A stretch of DNA of 64,000 nt from Massilia antarctica (lineage in GTDB: Bacteria; Pseudomonadota; Gammaproteobacteria; Burkholderiales; Burkholderiaceae_D): positions 2,666,001-2,730,000 of the forward strand of contig NZ_CP065053.1 of NCBI RefSeq assembly GCF_015689335.1. Direction: 5' to 3'. Shown here piece by piece: positions 43,097 to 50,852 of the stretch. Numbering within the stretch: the first letter of the stretch is position 1; the number at the start of each line of letters is the position of its first letter. Both the position numbers and the translations under genes were made by a program. The notes beneath the pieces were generated by a model. It was given only the letters and a program-made list of their open reading frames with translations. It made no database searches and was not told the DNA's origin.

Positions 43097-43843
43097 TTAC
43101 TTGGAGGCGTCCATGGTTTGCTTGACCGCGCTGCGCAGCGGCTGCAGGATATCTGTCTCGTCCATCAGCGCCTCGCTGGCCTTGCCTTCCTTGACGGAAC
43201 GCTGCTGCATCAGTAGCGATTCGCGTGCCGAATGCAATGGGGCGTAGCGCGTGCGGCCATCTTCGCGGCCAACCACTTCGAGCAGATCCGCGCGCGCCTG
43301 GTAGATGCGCACGAAGCGCACATTGGTGCGCTCGGCGTCGCCGTAGTAGCCCATCGATGCATCCACATCCTTCGCCAGTACGGCGGCACCGTAGGCGACT
43401 GTTTCGTAGTTACCGTTATTGAGTTCCACCGTCGCCATGCCGATCGGGCGCTGGTTCAGCAGGATGACGAAGCGCCACTGGCCGGTGGCCTTGGCCATCT
43501 GCTTCATGCTGCCGCGCCCTGCCAGCAGTTCGTTCGGATCGATCGTGTAGACCGGGAAGCCGTAGCCGACTTTCGCGTCTTTCAGATCCTGCATGTCGTT
43601 GATTTCAAGCGGGAAGTCGACCGGCGTGCCGGTGGTGCCGCGCACCTGCATCTGGTGGGTCACGAACTGGGCGAAGTCGCGCTGGGCCGCCGCTTGCGCC
43701 GCCGCCGCGGCGCGCTTTGGCACCGCTTTGAAGGTGCTGACTCCATCCGACTGGGCCATTGCCGGCGCGCCCGCCAGGGCCAGGCTGGCGCCGCACAGCA
43801 GGGCGGCGAGCATGGTGCGGGTTGAGAGCATTTTTGTTTGCAT
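43097..43843 (-). CDS. Secreted hypothetical protein encoded upstream of the papain-like protease
   Basis: 248 residues from ATG at 43843, with GGAG about 8 bases upstream; the longer frame starting near 43891 is ignored. Signal peptide with GAPAMAQS. The mature part is mixed alpha-beta, with a beta segment including TGQWRFVILLNQRPIGMATV. I know no family. Because the downstream protease lacks a propeptide, this gene could encode an inhibitor, chaperone or pro-domain in trans; that is inference from order and co-export only. Confidence 0.7.
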   Translation of the reverse strand: MQTKMLSTRTMLAALLCGASLALAGAPAMAQSDGVSTFKAVPKRAAAAAQAAAQRDFAQFVTHQMQVRGTTGTPVDFPLEINDMQDLKDAKVGYGFPVYTIDPNELLAGRGSMKQMAKATGQWRFVILLNQRPIGMATVELNNGNYETVAYGAAVLAKDVDASMGYYGDAERTNVRFVRIYQARADLLEVVGREDGRTRYAPLHSARESLLMQQRSVKEGKASEALMDETDILQPLRSAVKQTMDASK

Positions 43844-43956
43844 TATTGACTTCTCCTCACATAGATTGATACAAAAACCCCGCCTGTCCAAACGGGGTGA
43901 GTGCTGCTACAGCAATGGCATGCACGCATGCCGGACACCGGTGTCAACGCACGTCG

Positions 43957-45189
43957 TCAGTGCGTTGGAAAATCGAGGGAACGGTGCATCAAGTCGCCGA
44001 TCATGTCGGCGGTGACGGCCGACAGGGTCCAGCCCAGATGCCCGTGGCCCGTGTTGTAGAAGACGCAGGGCGATTTGCCGCGGCCGACCTTGGGCAGCAT
44101 GGTCGGCATCATCGGCCGCAAGCCGGCCCACGGAATCACGCTGCGGGTATTCACGCTCGGGAAGCATTCATGCACCCAGTCGATGAGCGGGCGAATCCGG
44201 TCGTCGCGGATGTCGCGGTTAAAGCCGTTGAATTCGGCCGTGCCGGCCACGCGGAAGCGATCCATCCCCAGGCGGCTGGTCACCAGTTTGGTGGCGTCGT
44301 CGAGCAGGCTGACGGTGGGCGCGGCCCGCTGGCTGGCGGCGTCAAGCAGGTTGACCGTGATCGAGTAGCCTTTCACCGGGTAGATGTTGACCCGGTCGCC
44401 CAGGCTCGCGGCCAGGGCGCGGCTGGCGGTGCCGGCGCAGACGACGACGGCGTCGTAGGTCTCGGTCTGGGTGCGCTCGCCGTCGTCCAGGGTGACCTGG
44501 GCGTGACGGCCATCGGTGCGCACGGCGCCGATGCGCATGCCGTAGCGGCAGTCCACGCCGTTGCGGCGGGCGGCAGCGGCCAGACCCGTGGTGAACTTGT
44601 GGATGTCGCCGGTGGCGTCGCTGTCGGTGAAAAAGCCGCCGTAATAGTCGCCCGCCAGGGTCGGTTCGATGCCGCGCATTTCGCTTGGGGTCACGGCGCG
44701 GCGCGCCAGGCCGCCAGCGGCCAGCATCTTGCTGACCGTGGCGGCGTGCTCGAAGCCGGCCTTGTCGCGGTAGATGTGCAGGATGCCTTCGCGCTTGACG
44801 TCGAAGTCGATCTTCTCCGCCTCGGCCCACGCAAACAGGTGCTCGCGTGCGGCGATCGCCAGGCGCGCCGTCTCCACGGTATTCCTGCGGTAGTGGGGAA
44901 TGGCGGCGGCAAATTCGGCGAACCACGACAGCTTGTGCCAGCTCGGTTTGGGGTTGACCAGTAGCGGGGCGTCGCGCCGGAACATCCACTTCAGGCCCTT
45001 GAGCATGGTGGAGCGGTGGTTCCACACTTCCGCATTGGAGGCCGACAGCTGGCCGCCGTTGGCAAACGAGGTTTCCATCGCCGCGTAGCGATGTTGTTCC
45101 AGCAGGGTGGTGGCAAAGCCACGTTTCGCCAGGGCGTAAGCGGTCGTGACGCCGGTGATGCCGCCGCCAATTACTGCAATGGTTTTCAT
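43957..45189 (-). CDS. dadA: DadA-like FAD-dependent D-amino-acid dehydrogenase / glycine oxidase family
   Basis: 410 residues from ATG at 45189 (MKTIAVIGGGITGVTTAYAL); the longer frame runs back through the riboswitch and is not real. Rossmann FAD motif VIGGGITGVTTAYALAKRG, then FANGGQLSASNAEVWNH as in DadA, HKFTTGLAAAARRNGV, VVVCAGTASRALA, YPVKGYSITV and NTGHGHLGWTLS near the C-terminus. It oxidatively deaminates D-amino acids and passes electrons to the respiratory chain. Its mRNA leader is a tandem glycine riboswitch, so glycine or a glycine-linked pathway is a likely signal, and glycine itself a possible substrate. Confidence 0.92.
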   Translation of the reverse strand: MKTIAVIGGGITGVTTAYALAKRGFATTLLEQHRYAAMETSFANGGQLSASNAEVWNHRSTMLKGLKWMFRRDAPLLVNPKPSWHKLSWFAEFAAAIPHYRRNTVETARLAIAAREHLFAWAEAEKIDFDVKREGILHIYRDKAGFEHAATVSKMLAAGGLARRAVTPSEMRGIEPTLAGDYYGGFFTDSDATGDIHKFTTGLAAAARRNGVDCRYGMRIGAVRTDGRHAQVTLDDGERTQTETYDAVVVCAGTASRALAASLGDRVNIYPVKGYSITVNLLDAASQRAAPTVSLLDDATKLVTSRLGMDRFRVAGTAEFNGFNRDIRDDRIRPLIDWVHECFPSVNTRSVIPWAGLRPMMPTMLPKVGRGKSPCVFYNTGHGHLGWTLSAVTADMIGDLMHRSLDFPTH

Positions 45190-45253
45190 GTGCCGTCCGG
45201 ATTCCAGAAACGTCAGATAGGGAGTCCGCGCGCTGCTGCGCGTCGGATACCCC

Positions 45254-45458
45254 CTCTGTGCTGGACCTGAGAGATTCGCCGGCAACGCGCGATGCGTGGA
45301 CGGTTTGCTCCTTCGGTGCACCGGATGACGAATTCCGGTGGCTCTTCAGAGTTCAAATGGGTTATCGGTCCTTGGGCCTGAGAGATTCCGGGGCGGTTGC
45401 TCCTTCGGCGCCGCCGGCATACAAGACCAGCTTGTAACCGACAGACTCTCCCGATAAC
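45254..45458 (-). promoter_or_regulatory. Tandem glycine riboswitch upstream of dadA
   Basis: Two glycine aptamers on the minus strand. Aptamer I is 45458-45361, bounded by a perfect P1 (CCGATAAC / GTTATCGG on the plus strand); aptamer II is 45351-45254, bounded by CAGAG / CTCTG. Both carry the hallmark internal motifs on the minus strand: GCCGAAGGAGCAA or CACCGAAGGAGCAA, and AATCTCTCAGG. The linker is 9 bases. Downstream, a GC-rich hairpin (45225-45247) lies before the dadA ATG at 45189, but no T run was seen, so control may be at translation. The tandem form is known for its role in glycine response and is often an ON switch for gcv genes. Confidence 0.93.
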
Positions 45459-45582
45459 GCCTTAGCATTGCGCTAAATATGCCATAAGCATATGTATGCA
45501 GAATACATCAGGAAATGACGCAAATACAACCATTTTTAGTGATAGGTGTTGTTTCCTCGACAATACCGACAGAGCGCTCGGT

Positions 45583-47193
45583 CTACGATTTGCCGCAAAC
45601 CTGGCCCCATTCCAGGGAAAAACGCGCCAGGAATTTCTTCAGGCGGTCGGCGTCGTTGGGTTTGCTCTTGGCGTTGCGCGAGACGGCAAACAGCTTGCGT
45701 CCGGCATCGGACAAGGTGGTCGACTGGCGGCATACCTTGACCACGGCGGCCAGTTGGATGGCATCGAACAGGTCGAGGCCGGCGGCTGCTTCGTCACCCA
45801 TCAGTTCCGCCAGGTCGACCTCGGCCGCGCTTGGGGCGCGCGTGTAGTGCTGCCACAGTTTTTGCAGGCGGGCCACTTCGGCGCCGACGATGCTGTCGGA
45901 AATGCCGCCGGCCTCGGCCAGCGTGGCCATCCTGGTCACCGAGGCCGACAGGTCGCGGAAGTTGCCGGCCCAGACGGCCTCGGGCGACATCGCGAAGCGC
46001 ATGTAGCGTTCGCGCGCTTCCTTGTTGAAACGCACCATCTGGCCGTATTCCTGGCTGAACTGGTTCAACTGGTAGACCAGGTTGGGCTCGATGTCTTCGG
46101 GCCGGTCGACCAGGCCGGGCAGGGCGTAAGTCCATAAATTGATGCGGGCGTACAAGTCTTCGCGGAAGCGCCCGGCCACCACCTCGCTGGCGAGATCGCG
46201 GTTGGTGCCGGCGATCAGCTGGAAGTCGCTCTGCACTTCGCTGTCGCTGCCGACCGGATGAAAGCGCTTTTCCTCGATGGCTTTGAGCAGCATCGCCTGT
46301 TCATCCGGACCGAGTTCGCCGATTTCGTCGAGGAACAGCAAGCCCTTGTGGGCACTGCGCAGCAAGCCCGGGCGGTCGGCGGCGGCGCCCGTGAAGGAAC
46401 CTTTGACGTGGCCGAACAGGGTCGAGGCGGCGCCATCGCCGTGCAGGGTGGCGCAGTTGAGCTCGACGAATTTGCCGTCGAGCTGGTGGCGCGTCTTCTT
46501 CAATTCGTAGATGCGGCGCGCCAGGAAGGACTTGCCGGCGCCGGTCGGGCCCATCAGCAGCATGGGCGCGCGCGACTTGATGGCGACCCTCTCGATCTCA
46601 TCGATCATGGTGTTGAAGCTGGTGTTGCGGGTGGCGATGCCGGATTTCAGGAAGGCCACGCCTTCGGCTTGCTCGCGCGAAAAGCGCTGGGCGATCTGGT
46701 CGTAGCGCGACAGGTCGAGGTCGATCAGCGCGTAGCTGCCCGGTTCGGTGGTCGACTGGCGCCGCGGCGGCGAGCTTTGCAGCAGGCGGCCGGGGAAGAA
46801 GCGCGCTTCGGTCATCAGGAACATGCAGATCTGCACGACGTGGGTGCCGGTGGTGATGTGGATCCAGTAATCCTCGTTATCCGGGTCGAAGGGGTAGGTC
46901 TTGGCGAAGTCGAACAGGGCGCCGTAGACCTCGCCGAAATCCCAAGCGTCGCTGATCGCAATGTGGTGCGGGACGACCGTGGTTTCGGGCGAGACGGCGG
47001 CGATGTCGGCCGTGACCGCGTCGACCAGCGGGCCGAATTTGCCGCTGAAGAGCATCTCGAAGCGGTCGACCGCGTATTCCTCGTGCTGGGTAATGGCGAT
47101 GCTGGGGCGCCACTTTTCCCAGCGCGCCGCGCCTTTGCCACTGTCGAGCTGGGTGCCGACGAAACCGATGACTACGATGCGTTTTTGTTTCAT
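45583..47193 (-). CDS. rtcR: RtcR, sigma-54-dependent activator of the RNA-repair operon
   Basis: 536 residues, normal length. N-terminal CARF-like regulatory domain (KRIVVIGFVGTQLDSGKG; YWIHITTGTHVVQICMFLMT) that senses RNA-end signals such as oligonucleotides with cyclic phosphate. AAA+ core: Walker A MGPTGAGKS near 215, GSFTGA loop for sigma-54 contact near 265, LFLDEIGEL Walker B, arginine finger region AGTNRDL. C-terminal winged-helix/HTH segment is the usual Fis-like end, here RKLFAVSRNAKSKPNDADRL. Divergent from rsr with 194 bp between starts; the sigma-54 promoter and probable binding sites are in that gap. Confidence 0.96.
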   Translation of the reverse strand: MKQKRIVVIGFVGTQLDSGKGAARWEKWRPSIAITQHEEYAVDRFEMLFSGKFGPLVDAVTADIAAVSPETTVVPHHIAISDAWDFGEVYGALFDFAKTYPFDPDNEDYWIHITTGTHVVQICMFLMTEARFFPGRLLQSSPPRRQSTTEPGSYALIDLDLSRYDQIAQRFSREQAEGVAFLKSGIATRNTSFNTMIDEIERVAIKSRAPMLLMGPTGAGKSFLARRIYELKKTRHQLDGKFVELNCATLHGDGAASTLFGHVKGSFTGAAADRPGLLRSAHKGLLFLDEIGELGPDEQAMLLKAIEEKRFHPVGSDSEVQSDFQLIAGTNRDLASEVVAGRFREDLYARINLWTYALPGLVDRPEDIEPNLVYQLNQFSQEYGQMVRFNKEARERYMRFAMSPEAVWAGNFRDLSASVTRMATLAEAGGISDSIVGAEVARLQKLWQHYTRAPSAAEVDLAELMGDEAAAGLDLFDAIQLAAVVKVCRQSTTLSDAGRKLFAVSRNAKSKPNDADRLKKFLARFSLEWGQVCGKS

Positions 47194-47206
47194 ATGAGTA
47201 TAAAAA

Positions 47207-47224
47207 TTTATCTTGTCGGATAAA
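47207..47224. promoter_or_regulatory. Inverted repeat, candidate RtcR binding site
   Basis: TTTATC (47207-47212) and GATAAA (47219-47224) separated by 6 bases. It is centred about 120 bases upstream of the sigma-54 promoter, the range used by enhancer-binding proteins. It is near the rtcR start, so it may also affect rtcR. Inferred only. Confidence 0.35.
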
Positions 47225-47333
47225 ATATCACGGACTTGCCAGCTTGTCTATTTCTCGCCGTTCTGGCTTGAGGAATTGATAATCTTTTTTAAATCAACGA
47301 CTTAAGTTGTTGTGGTCGAGCTGGCCGCAGACC

Positions 47334-47349
47334 TGGCACAGCATTTGCA
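47334..47349 (+). promoter_or_regulatory. Sigma-54 promoter of the rsr-Y RNA-rtcB-rtcA operon
   Basis: TGGCACAGCATTTGCA: -24 TGGCAC at 47334-47339 and -12 TTGCA at 47345-47349, GG and GC elements 12 bases apart, as in the consensus. It lies 39 bases before the rsr ATG and faces away from rtcR, the matching sigma-54 activator. Confidence 0.92.
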
Positions 47350-47387
47350 ATAGAGGAGATACAAACGAGATAAGTGAGGAAGTAAAA

Positions 47388-48941
47388 ATGGCAAACGCAC
47401 AGTTGTTCCAGACCTTGAAGGGAATTTTTGTCCCTCGTGCCGACGGTCTTAATTCGGCAGGCGCTCCGGCTTACACCATGACGCCGCGGCACCAGCTGGC
47501 GCAGTATGCGGCCACCGGATGCCTGAATTCGACGTACTACGTCAATGCGCAATCGCAGTTGGCAACGGTGCTGGAACTGTGCGAAAAGGTCGATACCAGA
47601 TTCATCGCGCAAACGGCGATCTACTGCCGCGAACGTGGTTATATGAAGGACATGCCGGCGCTGCTGACGGCCGTGCTGGCCGCCAAGGGCGCGCCGGAAC
47701 TGACGCCGGTATTTCGCCGGGTCGTCAATAACGGCAAGATGCTGCGCAATGTGGTGCAGATCATCCGCTCCGGCGCGGCGGGCCGTAAATCGCTGGGCAC
47801 CCGCCCGAAAAAGCTGGTGCAGCAATGGTTGAACCGCGCTTCGGAAAAGGAGCTGCTGTCGGCGTCGATCGGGAATATGCCTTCCCTGGGCGATGTGGTG
47901 AAGATGGTGCACCCGAAGCCATCGCAAGCCTGGCGTGAAGCCTTTTTCGCCTGGTTGATCGGCAAGCCGTTTGATGCGCTGGCGCTGCCGGATGCGCTCA
48001 AGGCGTTCGAGGCGTATAAGGCAGATCAGTCGCAGCCGGTGCCGGAAGTGCCGTTTCAGATGCTGACATCGCTGACATTGTCGGCGCAGGCATGGGCGCA
48101 GATTGCGCGCCAGGGCGGCTGGCACATGGTGCGCATGAATCTGAATACGTTCGGACGCAACGGTGTATATGAGCTGCCGGGCATGATCGAAGTTATCGCA
48201 GACAAGCTGCGCGATCCGGAAGCGATTGCCAGGGCAGGTGTGTTTCCTTATCAGTTGATGTCCGCGTATATGGCGGCGTCAAGCGATGTGCCGCGGCCCA
48301 TCAAGGATGCCTTGCAGGATGCGCTGGAACTGTCGCTGTCCAATGTGCCCGAGGTTGAAGGCAAGGTGGTGATTTGCCCGGATGTGTCGGGATCGATGCA
48401 GTCGCCGGTGTCGGGTTACCGTGGAACGGCCACATCGACGGTGCGCTGTATCGACGTGGCCGGATTGATTGCCGCGGCCATGCTGCGCAAAAATCCCGAT
48501 GCGCTGGTACTGCCGTTCGAGAATTATGTGCGGGTGTGCGACCTGAATGCCCGCGATACGGTCATGACCAATGCACGGAAACTGGCGGCGATCGGCGGTG
48601 GCGGTACCAATTGCAGCGCGCCGCTGGCACAGATGAACAAGCAGAAGGTGATGGCGGATTTGGTGGTGTACGTGTCCGACAACGAATCGTGGATCGACCA
48701 GCGTGCCGGGGCCACGGCGACGATGGCGCAGTGGGCGCTGTTCAAGGAGCGCAATCCGGCGGCGCGGCTGGTGTGCATCGACTGCACGCCGAACAGTACC
48801 AGCCAGGCGGCGGAGCGCAGCGATGTATTGAATGTGGGCGGTTTTTCGGACGACGTATTCAAGATCATCGCCGCATTTTCGGCCGGCCAGCTGGGTGCGG
48901 GGCACTGGGTGGGCGAGATCGAATCGATCGCGCTGGAGTAA
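47388..48941 (+). CDS. rsr: Ro60-related RNA-binding protein with TROVE and vWA domains
   Basis: 517 residues from ATG at 47388, preceded by GAGGAAG. TROVE (Ro60) ring of HEAT-like repeats in residues 1-320 (TMTPRHQLAQYAATGCLNST; FIAQTAIYCRERGYMKDMPA). C-terminal von Willebrand A domain with intact MIDAS DVSGSMQSP (Asp near 332) and VVYVSDNESWID. Ro60 binds Y RNAs and misfolded RNA; in RtcR-controlled operons it works with RtcB/RtcA in handling damaged RNA. The array of Y-RNA-like RNA immediately follows it. Confidence 0.96.
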   Translation: MANAQLFQTLKGIFVPRADGLNSAGAPAYTMTPRHQLAQYAATGCLNSTYYVNAQSQLATVLELCEKVDTRFIAQTAIYCRERGYMKDMPALLTAVLAAKGAPELTPVFRRVVNNGKMLRNVVQIIRSGAAGRKSLGTRPKKLVQQWLNRASEKELLSASIGNMPSLGDVVKMVHPKPSQAWREAFFAWLIGKPFDALALPDALKAFEAYKADQSQPVPEVPFQMLTSLTLSAQAWAQIARQGGWHMVRMNLNTFGRNGVYELPGMIEVIADKLRDPEAIARAGVFPYQLMSAYMAASSDVPRPIKDALQDALELSLSNVPEVEGKVVICPDVSGSMQSPVSGYRGTATSTVRCIDVAGLIAAAMLRKNPDALVLPFENYVRVCDLNARDTVMTNARKLAAIGGGGTNCSAPLAQMNKQKVMADLVVYVSDNESWIDQRAGATATMAQWALFKERNPAARLVCIDCTPNSTSQAAERSDVLNVGGFSDDVFKIIAAFSAGQLGAGHWVGEIESIALE

Positions 48942-48962
48942 GGAACGTTGAAGTACCGGTTT

Positions 48963-49040
48963 TGAGTGCAGCGCGAATGCTGATTGCGAATACATTTTCC
49001 CATGTTCCGTTCGCATCGACTCTTTGTCGCACTGTGCTCA
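48963..49040 (+). ncRNA. Y-RNA-like stem-loop, copy 1
   Basis: Outer stem TGAGTGCAGCGCGA (48963-48976) with TCGCACTGTGCTCA (49027-49040), 14 pairs with one C-A mismatch; inner stem TGCGAA (48985-48990) with TTCGCA (49010-49015). A second copy 187 bp downstream preserves both stems with compensatory changes, which argues for a functional RNA structure. Position after rsr is where Y RNAs (YrlA class) are found in RNA-repair operons. Boundaries of the mature RNA are unknown. Confidence 0.72.
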
Positions 49041-49052
49041 ATCGTTTTACCC

Positions 49053-49467
49053 CGAATGCAGGCAGGACTACATCCACGGTTGCCAGGGCTTCGCGTCCGA
49101 CAACTGACACGTCTTGCCGCTCCTTGTCGGGACTTTGTTGTACAGGTTTTGAGTGCAGTGCGAATGCTTGATGCGAATACATCCTCTAAAATTTACTTCG
49201 CATCGATTTTTTTGTCGCATTGCGCTCAATCGTTTTACCCCGAATGCGGGCAGGACTACATCGATGTTGTGCTTTGGCTTGACGCCGGCAACAAGTGTCC
49301 TGCCGATCTTGTCGGGAATGGTTTCAGGGCGAATGCAGTCCGGATTACATTGCGTTCCCGGTTCGACTCCGGGCGGTTGCGCGAGCGGCTGTAGCTCAAT
49401 TGGTAGAGCAGATGTCCGGGCGATGTTGTCGCCACCCTTGTTTCGATGAATGCGGATGAAATTACAT
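49053..49467 (+). repeat. Four copies of the motif GAATGC-N9-TACAT in the rsr-rtcB noncoding array
   Basis: Copies at 49054-49073, 49242-49261, 49331-49350 and 49448-49467, each with GAATGC, nine bases and TACAT. In the first two the spacer is AGGCAGGAC or GGGCAGGAC; the whole unit of about 187 bp is repeated. Two further GCGAATGC copies start the Y-like stems. Constant spacing indicates a conserved RNA element rather than a chance match. Confidence 0.75.
49150..49228 (+). ncRNA. Y-RNA-like stem-loop, copy 2
   Basis: Outer stem TGAGTGCAGTGCGA (49150-49163) with TCGCATTGCGCTCA (49215-49228), fully paired with two G-U pairs; inner stem GATGCGAA (49170-49177) with TTCGCATC (49197-49204). Compared with copy 1, a C-A mismatch becomes a T-A pair and a G-T becomes G-C, so pairing rather than sequence is kept. 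The loop differs freely. Same noncoding array as copy 1. Confidence 0.72.
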
Positions 49468-49518
49468 GGTAGAGCGCTGAAGCGTGCTTCGGCAAATCCG
49501 GTTCGACTCCGGTCGGCC
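49387..49518 (+). ncRNA. tRNA-like domain of a YrlA-type Y RNA
   Basis: Short acceptor stem GGCTG (49387-49391) with CGGCC (49514-49518); D-arm like GTAGCTCAATTGGTAGAGC; T-arm CCGGTTCGACTCCGG (49498-49512). In place of an anticodon arm there is a 7-bp hairpin GCTGAAG / CTTCGGC with loop CGTG, so no anticodon. A 66-nt segment flanked by direct repeats TGGTAGAGC sits between D-arm and this hairpin and contains one GAATGC-N9-TACAT motif. A second isolated T-arm-like element (CCCGGTTCGACTCCGGG) lies at 49356-49372. This resembles the tRNA-mimic module known in YrlA RNAs. Confidence 0.7.
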
Positions 49519-49576
49519 TTGTGCCTGGCTCATTATTTCATCACCCTTGTCATCACCTTTTATACTGAGAAAAATT

Positions 49577-50812
49577 ATGAAAAACGAAAATTACGATGTC
49601 CTGAACGTGGAAGATGGCCGCCATGTCAAAATGTGGACCAAAGGCGTTCCGGTGGAGGACGTGGCCAAGAAGCAGCTGGCCAATACCGCCAAGATGCCCT
49701 TCATTTACAAGCATATCGCGGTCATGCCGGACGTCCACCTGGGTAAGGGTTCGACCATCGGCAGCGTGATCCCGACCCTGGGTGCGGTGATTCCGGCGGC
49801 GGTGGGCGTGGATATCGGTTGCGGCATGATGGCGGCCAAGACCACCCTGACGGCAAACGACCTGCCGGATAACCTGTCCGCGCTGCGTAGCGCCATCGAG
49901 CGTGCGATCCCGCATGGTATGTCGCCGAAAACGCGCGGCTTCCGTGGCCGCGATGAAGGTTCGTGGAATACGCCGCCTGCGGCTGTCGACGTGGCCTGGG
50001 GCCAGTTGAAGGATGAATTCGACGCCATTTGCCTGAAAACGCCGAAGCTGAAAACCACGAATAACTATCGTCACCTCGGTACCTTGGGTAGCGGTAACCA
50101 CTTCGTTGAGGTGTGCCTGGACGAGGTGGGTTTTGTGTGGTTCATGCTGCATTCGGGTTCGCGCGGCGTGGGGAATGCCATCGGCACCCACTTCATCGAA
50201 CTGGCCAAGAAGGATATGCGCACGCACTTCATCAACCTGCCCGATCAGGATCTAGCCTACCTGGCGGAAGGTACGCAGCACTATAACGATTACATCCAGG
50301 CAGTCAGCTGGGCGCAGAAATTTGCGCGCACCAATCGCGATGTGATGATGCAGAACCTGATCACGGCGGTGCGTACCGTGATCACCAAGCCGTTCGAGAC
50401 GCACGTGGAAGCGGTGAACTGCCACCATAATTATGTGGAGAAGGAGCATCACTTCGGTAAGGATGTGCTGATTACCCGTAAGGGCGCCGTGTCGGCCCGT
50501 CCGGGCGAGCTGGGAATTATCCCGGGGTCGATGGGAGCGAAGAGTTTCATCGTGCGCGGAAAAGGGAATCCGGACAGCTTCAACAGCTGCAGCCACGGTG
50601 CCGGCCGCACCATGAGCCGTACCGAAGCGAAGCGCCGCTACACGCTCGATGACCAGATCAAGGCCACCGAGGGCGTGGAGTGCCGCAAGGATGAAAATGT
50701 GATTGACGAGATTCCGATGGCGTACAAGGATATCGACGCGGTCATGCACGCCCAGCGCGATCTGGTGGAGGTGGTCCATATCCTCAAGCAGGTGGTGTGC
50801 GTCAAAGGTTGA
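49577..50812 (+). CDS. rtcB: RNA-splicing ligase RtcB
   Basis: 411 residues from ATG at 49577 (MKNENYDVLNVEDG); the longer frame starting at 49484 reads into the tRNA-like RNA and is rejected. Joins 2',3'-cyclic phosphate or 3'-phosphate ends to 5'-OH RNA using GTP and Mn2+. Motifs: PDVHLGKG (51-58), VDIGCGM with metal ligand C82, GSGNHFVEV (H175), LHSGSRG (H192), NCHHNYVEK (H283/H284) and SCSHGAGR with guanylylated H340. Length fits the short proteobacterial form. Under sigma-54/RtcR control with rsr. Confidence 0.97.
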   Translation: MKNENYDVLNVEDGRHVKMWTKGVPVEDVAKKQLANTAKMPFIYKHIAVMPDVHLGKGSTIGSVIPTLGAVIPAAVGVDIGCGMMAAKTTLTANDLPDNLSALRSAIERAIPHGMSPKTRGFRGRDEGSWNTPPAAVDVAWGQLKDEFDAICLKTPKLKTTNNYRHLGTLGSGNHFVEVCLDEVGFVWFMLHSGSRGVGNAIGTHFIELAKKDMRTHFINLPDQDLAYLAEGTQHYNDYIQAVSWAQKFARTNRDVMMQNLITAVRTVITKPFETHVEAVNCHHNYVEKEHHFGKDVLITRKGAVSARPGELGIIPGSMGAKSFIVRGKGNPDSFNSCSHGAGRTMSRTEAKRRYTLDDQIKATEGVECRKDENVIDEIPMAYKDIDAVMHAQRDLVEVVHILKQVVCVKG

Positions 50813-50852
50813 TGCCGCTGTTGTTTGCTATATATAAGAAGAAGAGTTGAAA

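Noticed and set aside
45190..45321. N-terminal extension of DadA
   Set aside because: The extension is translated riboswitch RNA; the FAD motif begins directly after ATG 45189.
48960..49470. CRISPR-like repeats
   Set aside because: Repeats are about 187 bp apart, imperfect, form long RNA stems and lie between rsr and rtcB; no cas genes.
49387..49518. Functional tRNA gene
   Set aside because: D and T arms present, but no anticodon loop; long internal insert. Better explained as a tRNA mimic of a Y RNA.
49484..49576. Longer RtcB start
   Set aside because: Would translate the tRNA-like RNA; the ATG at 49577 starts the conserved protein.
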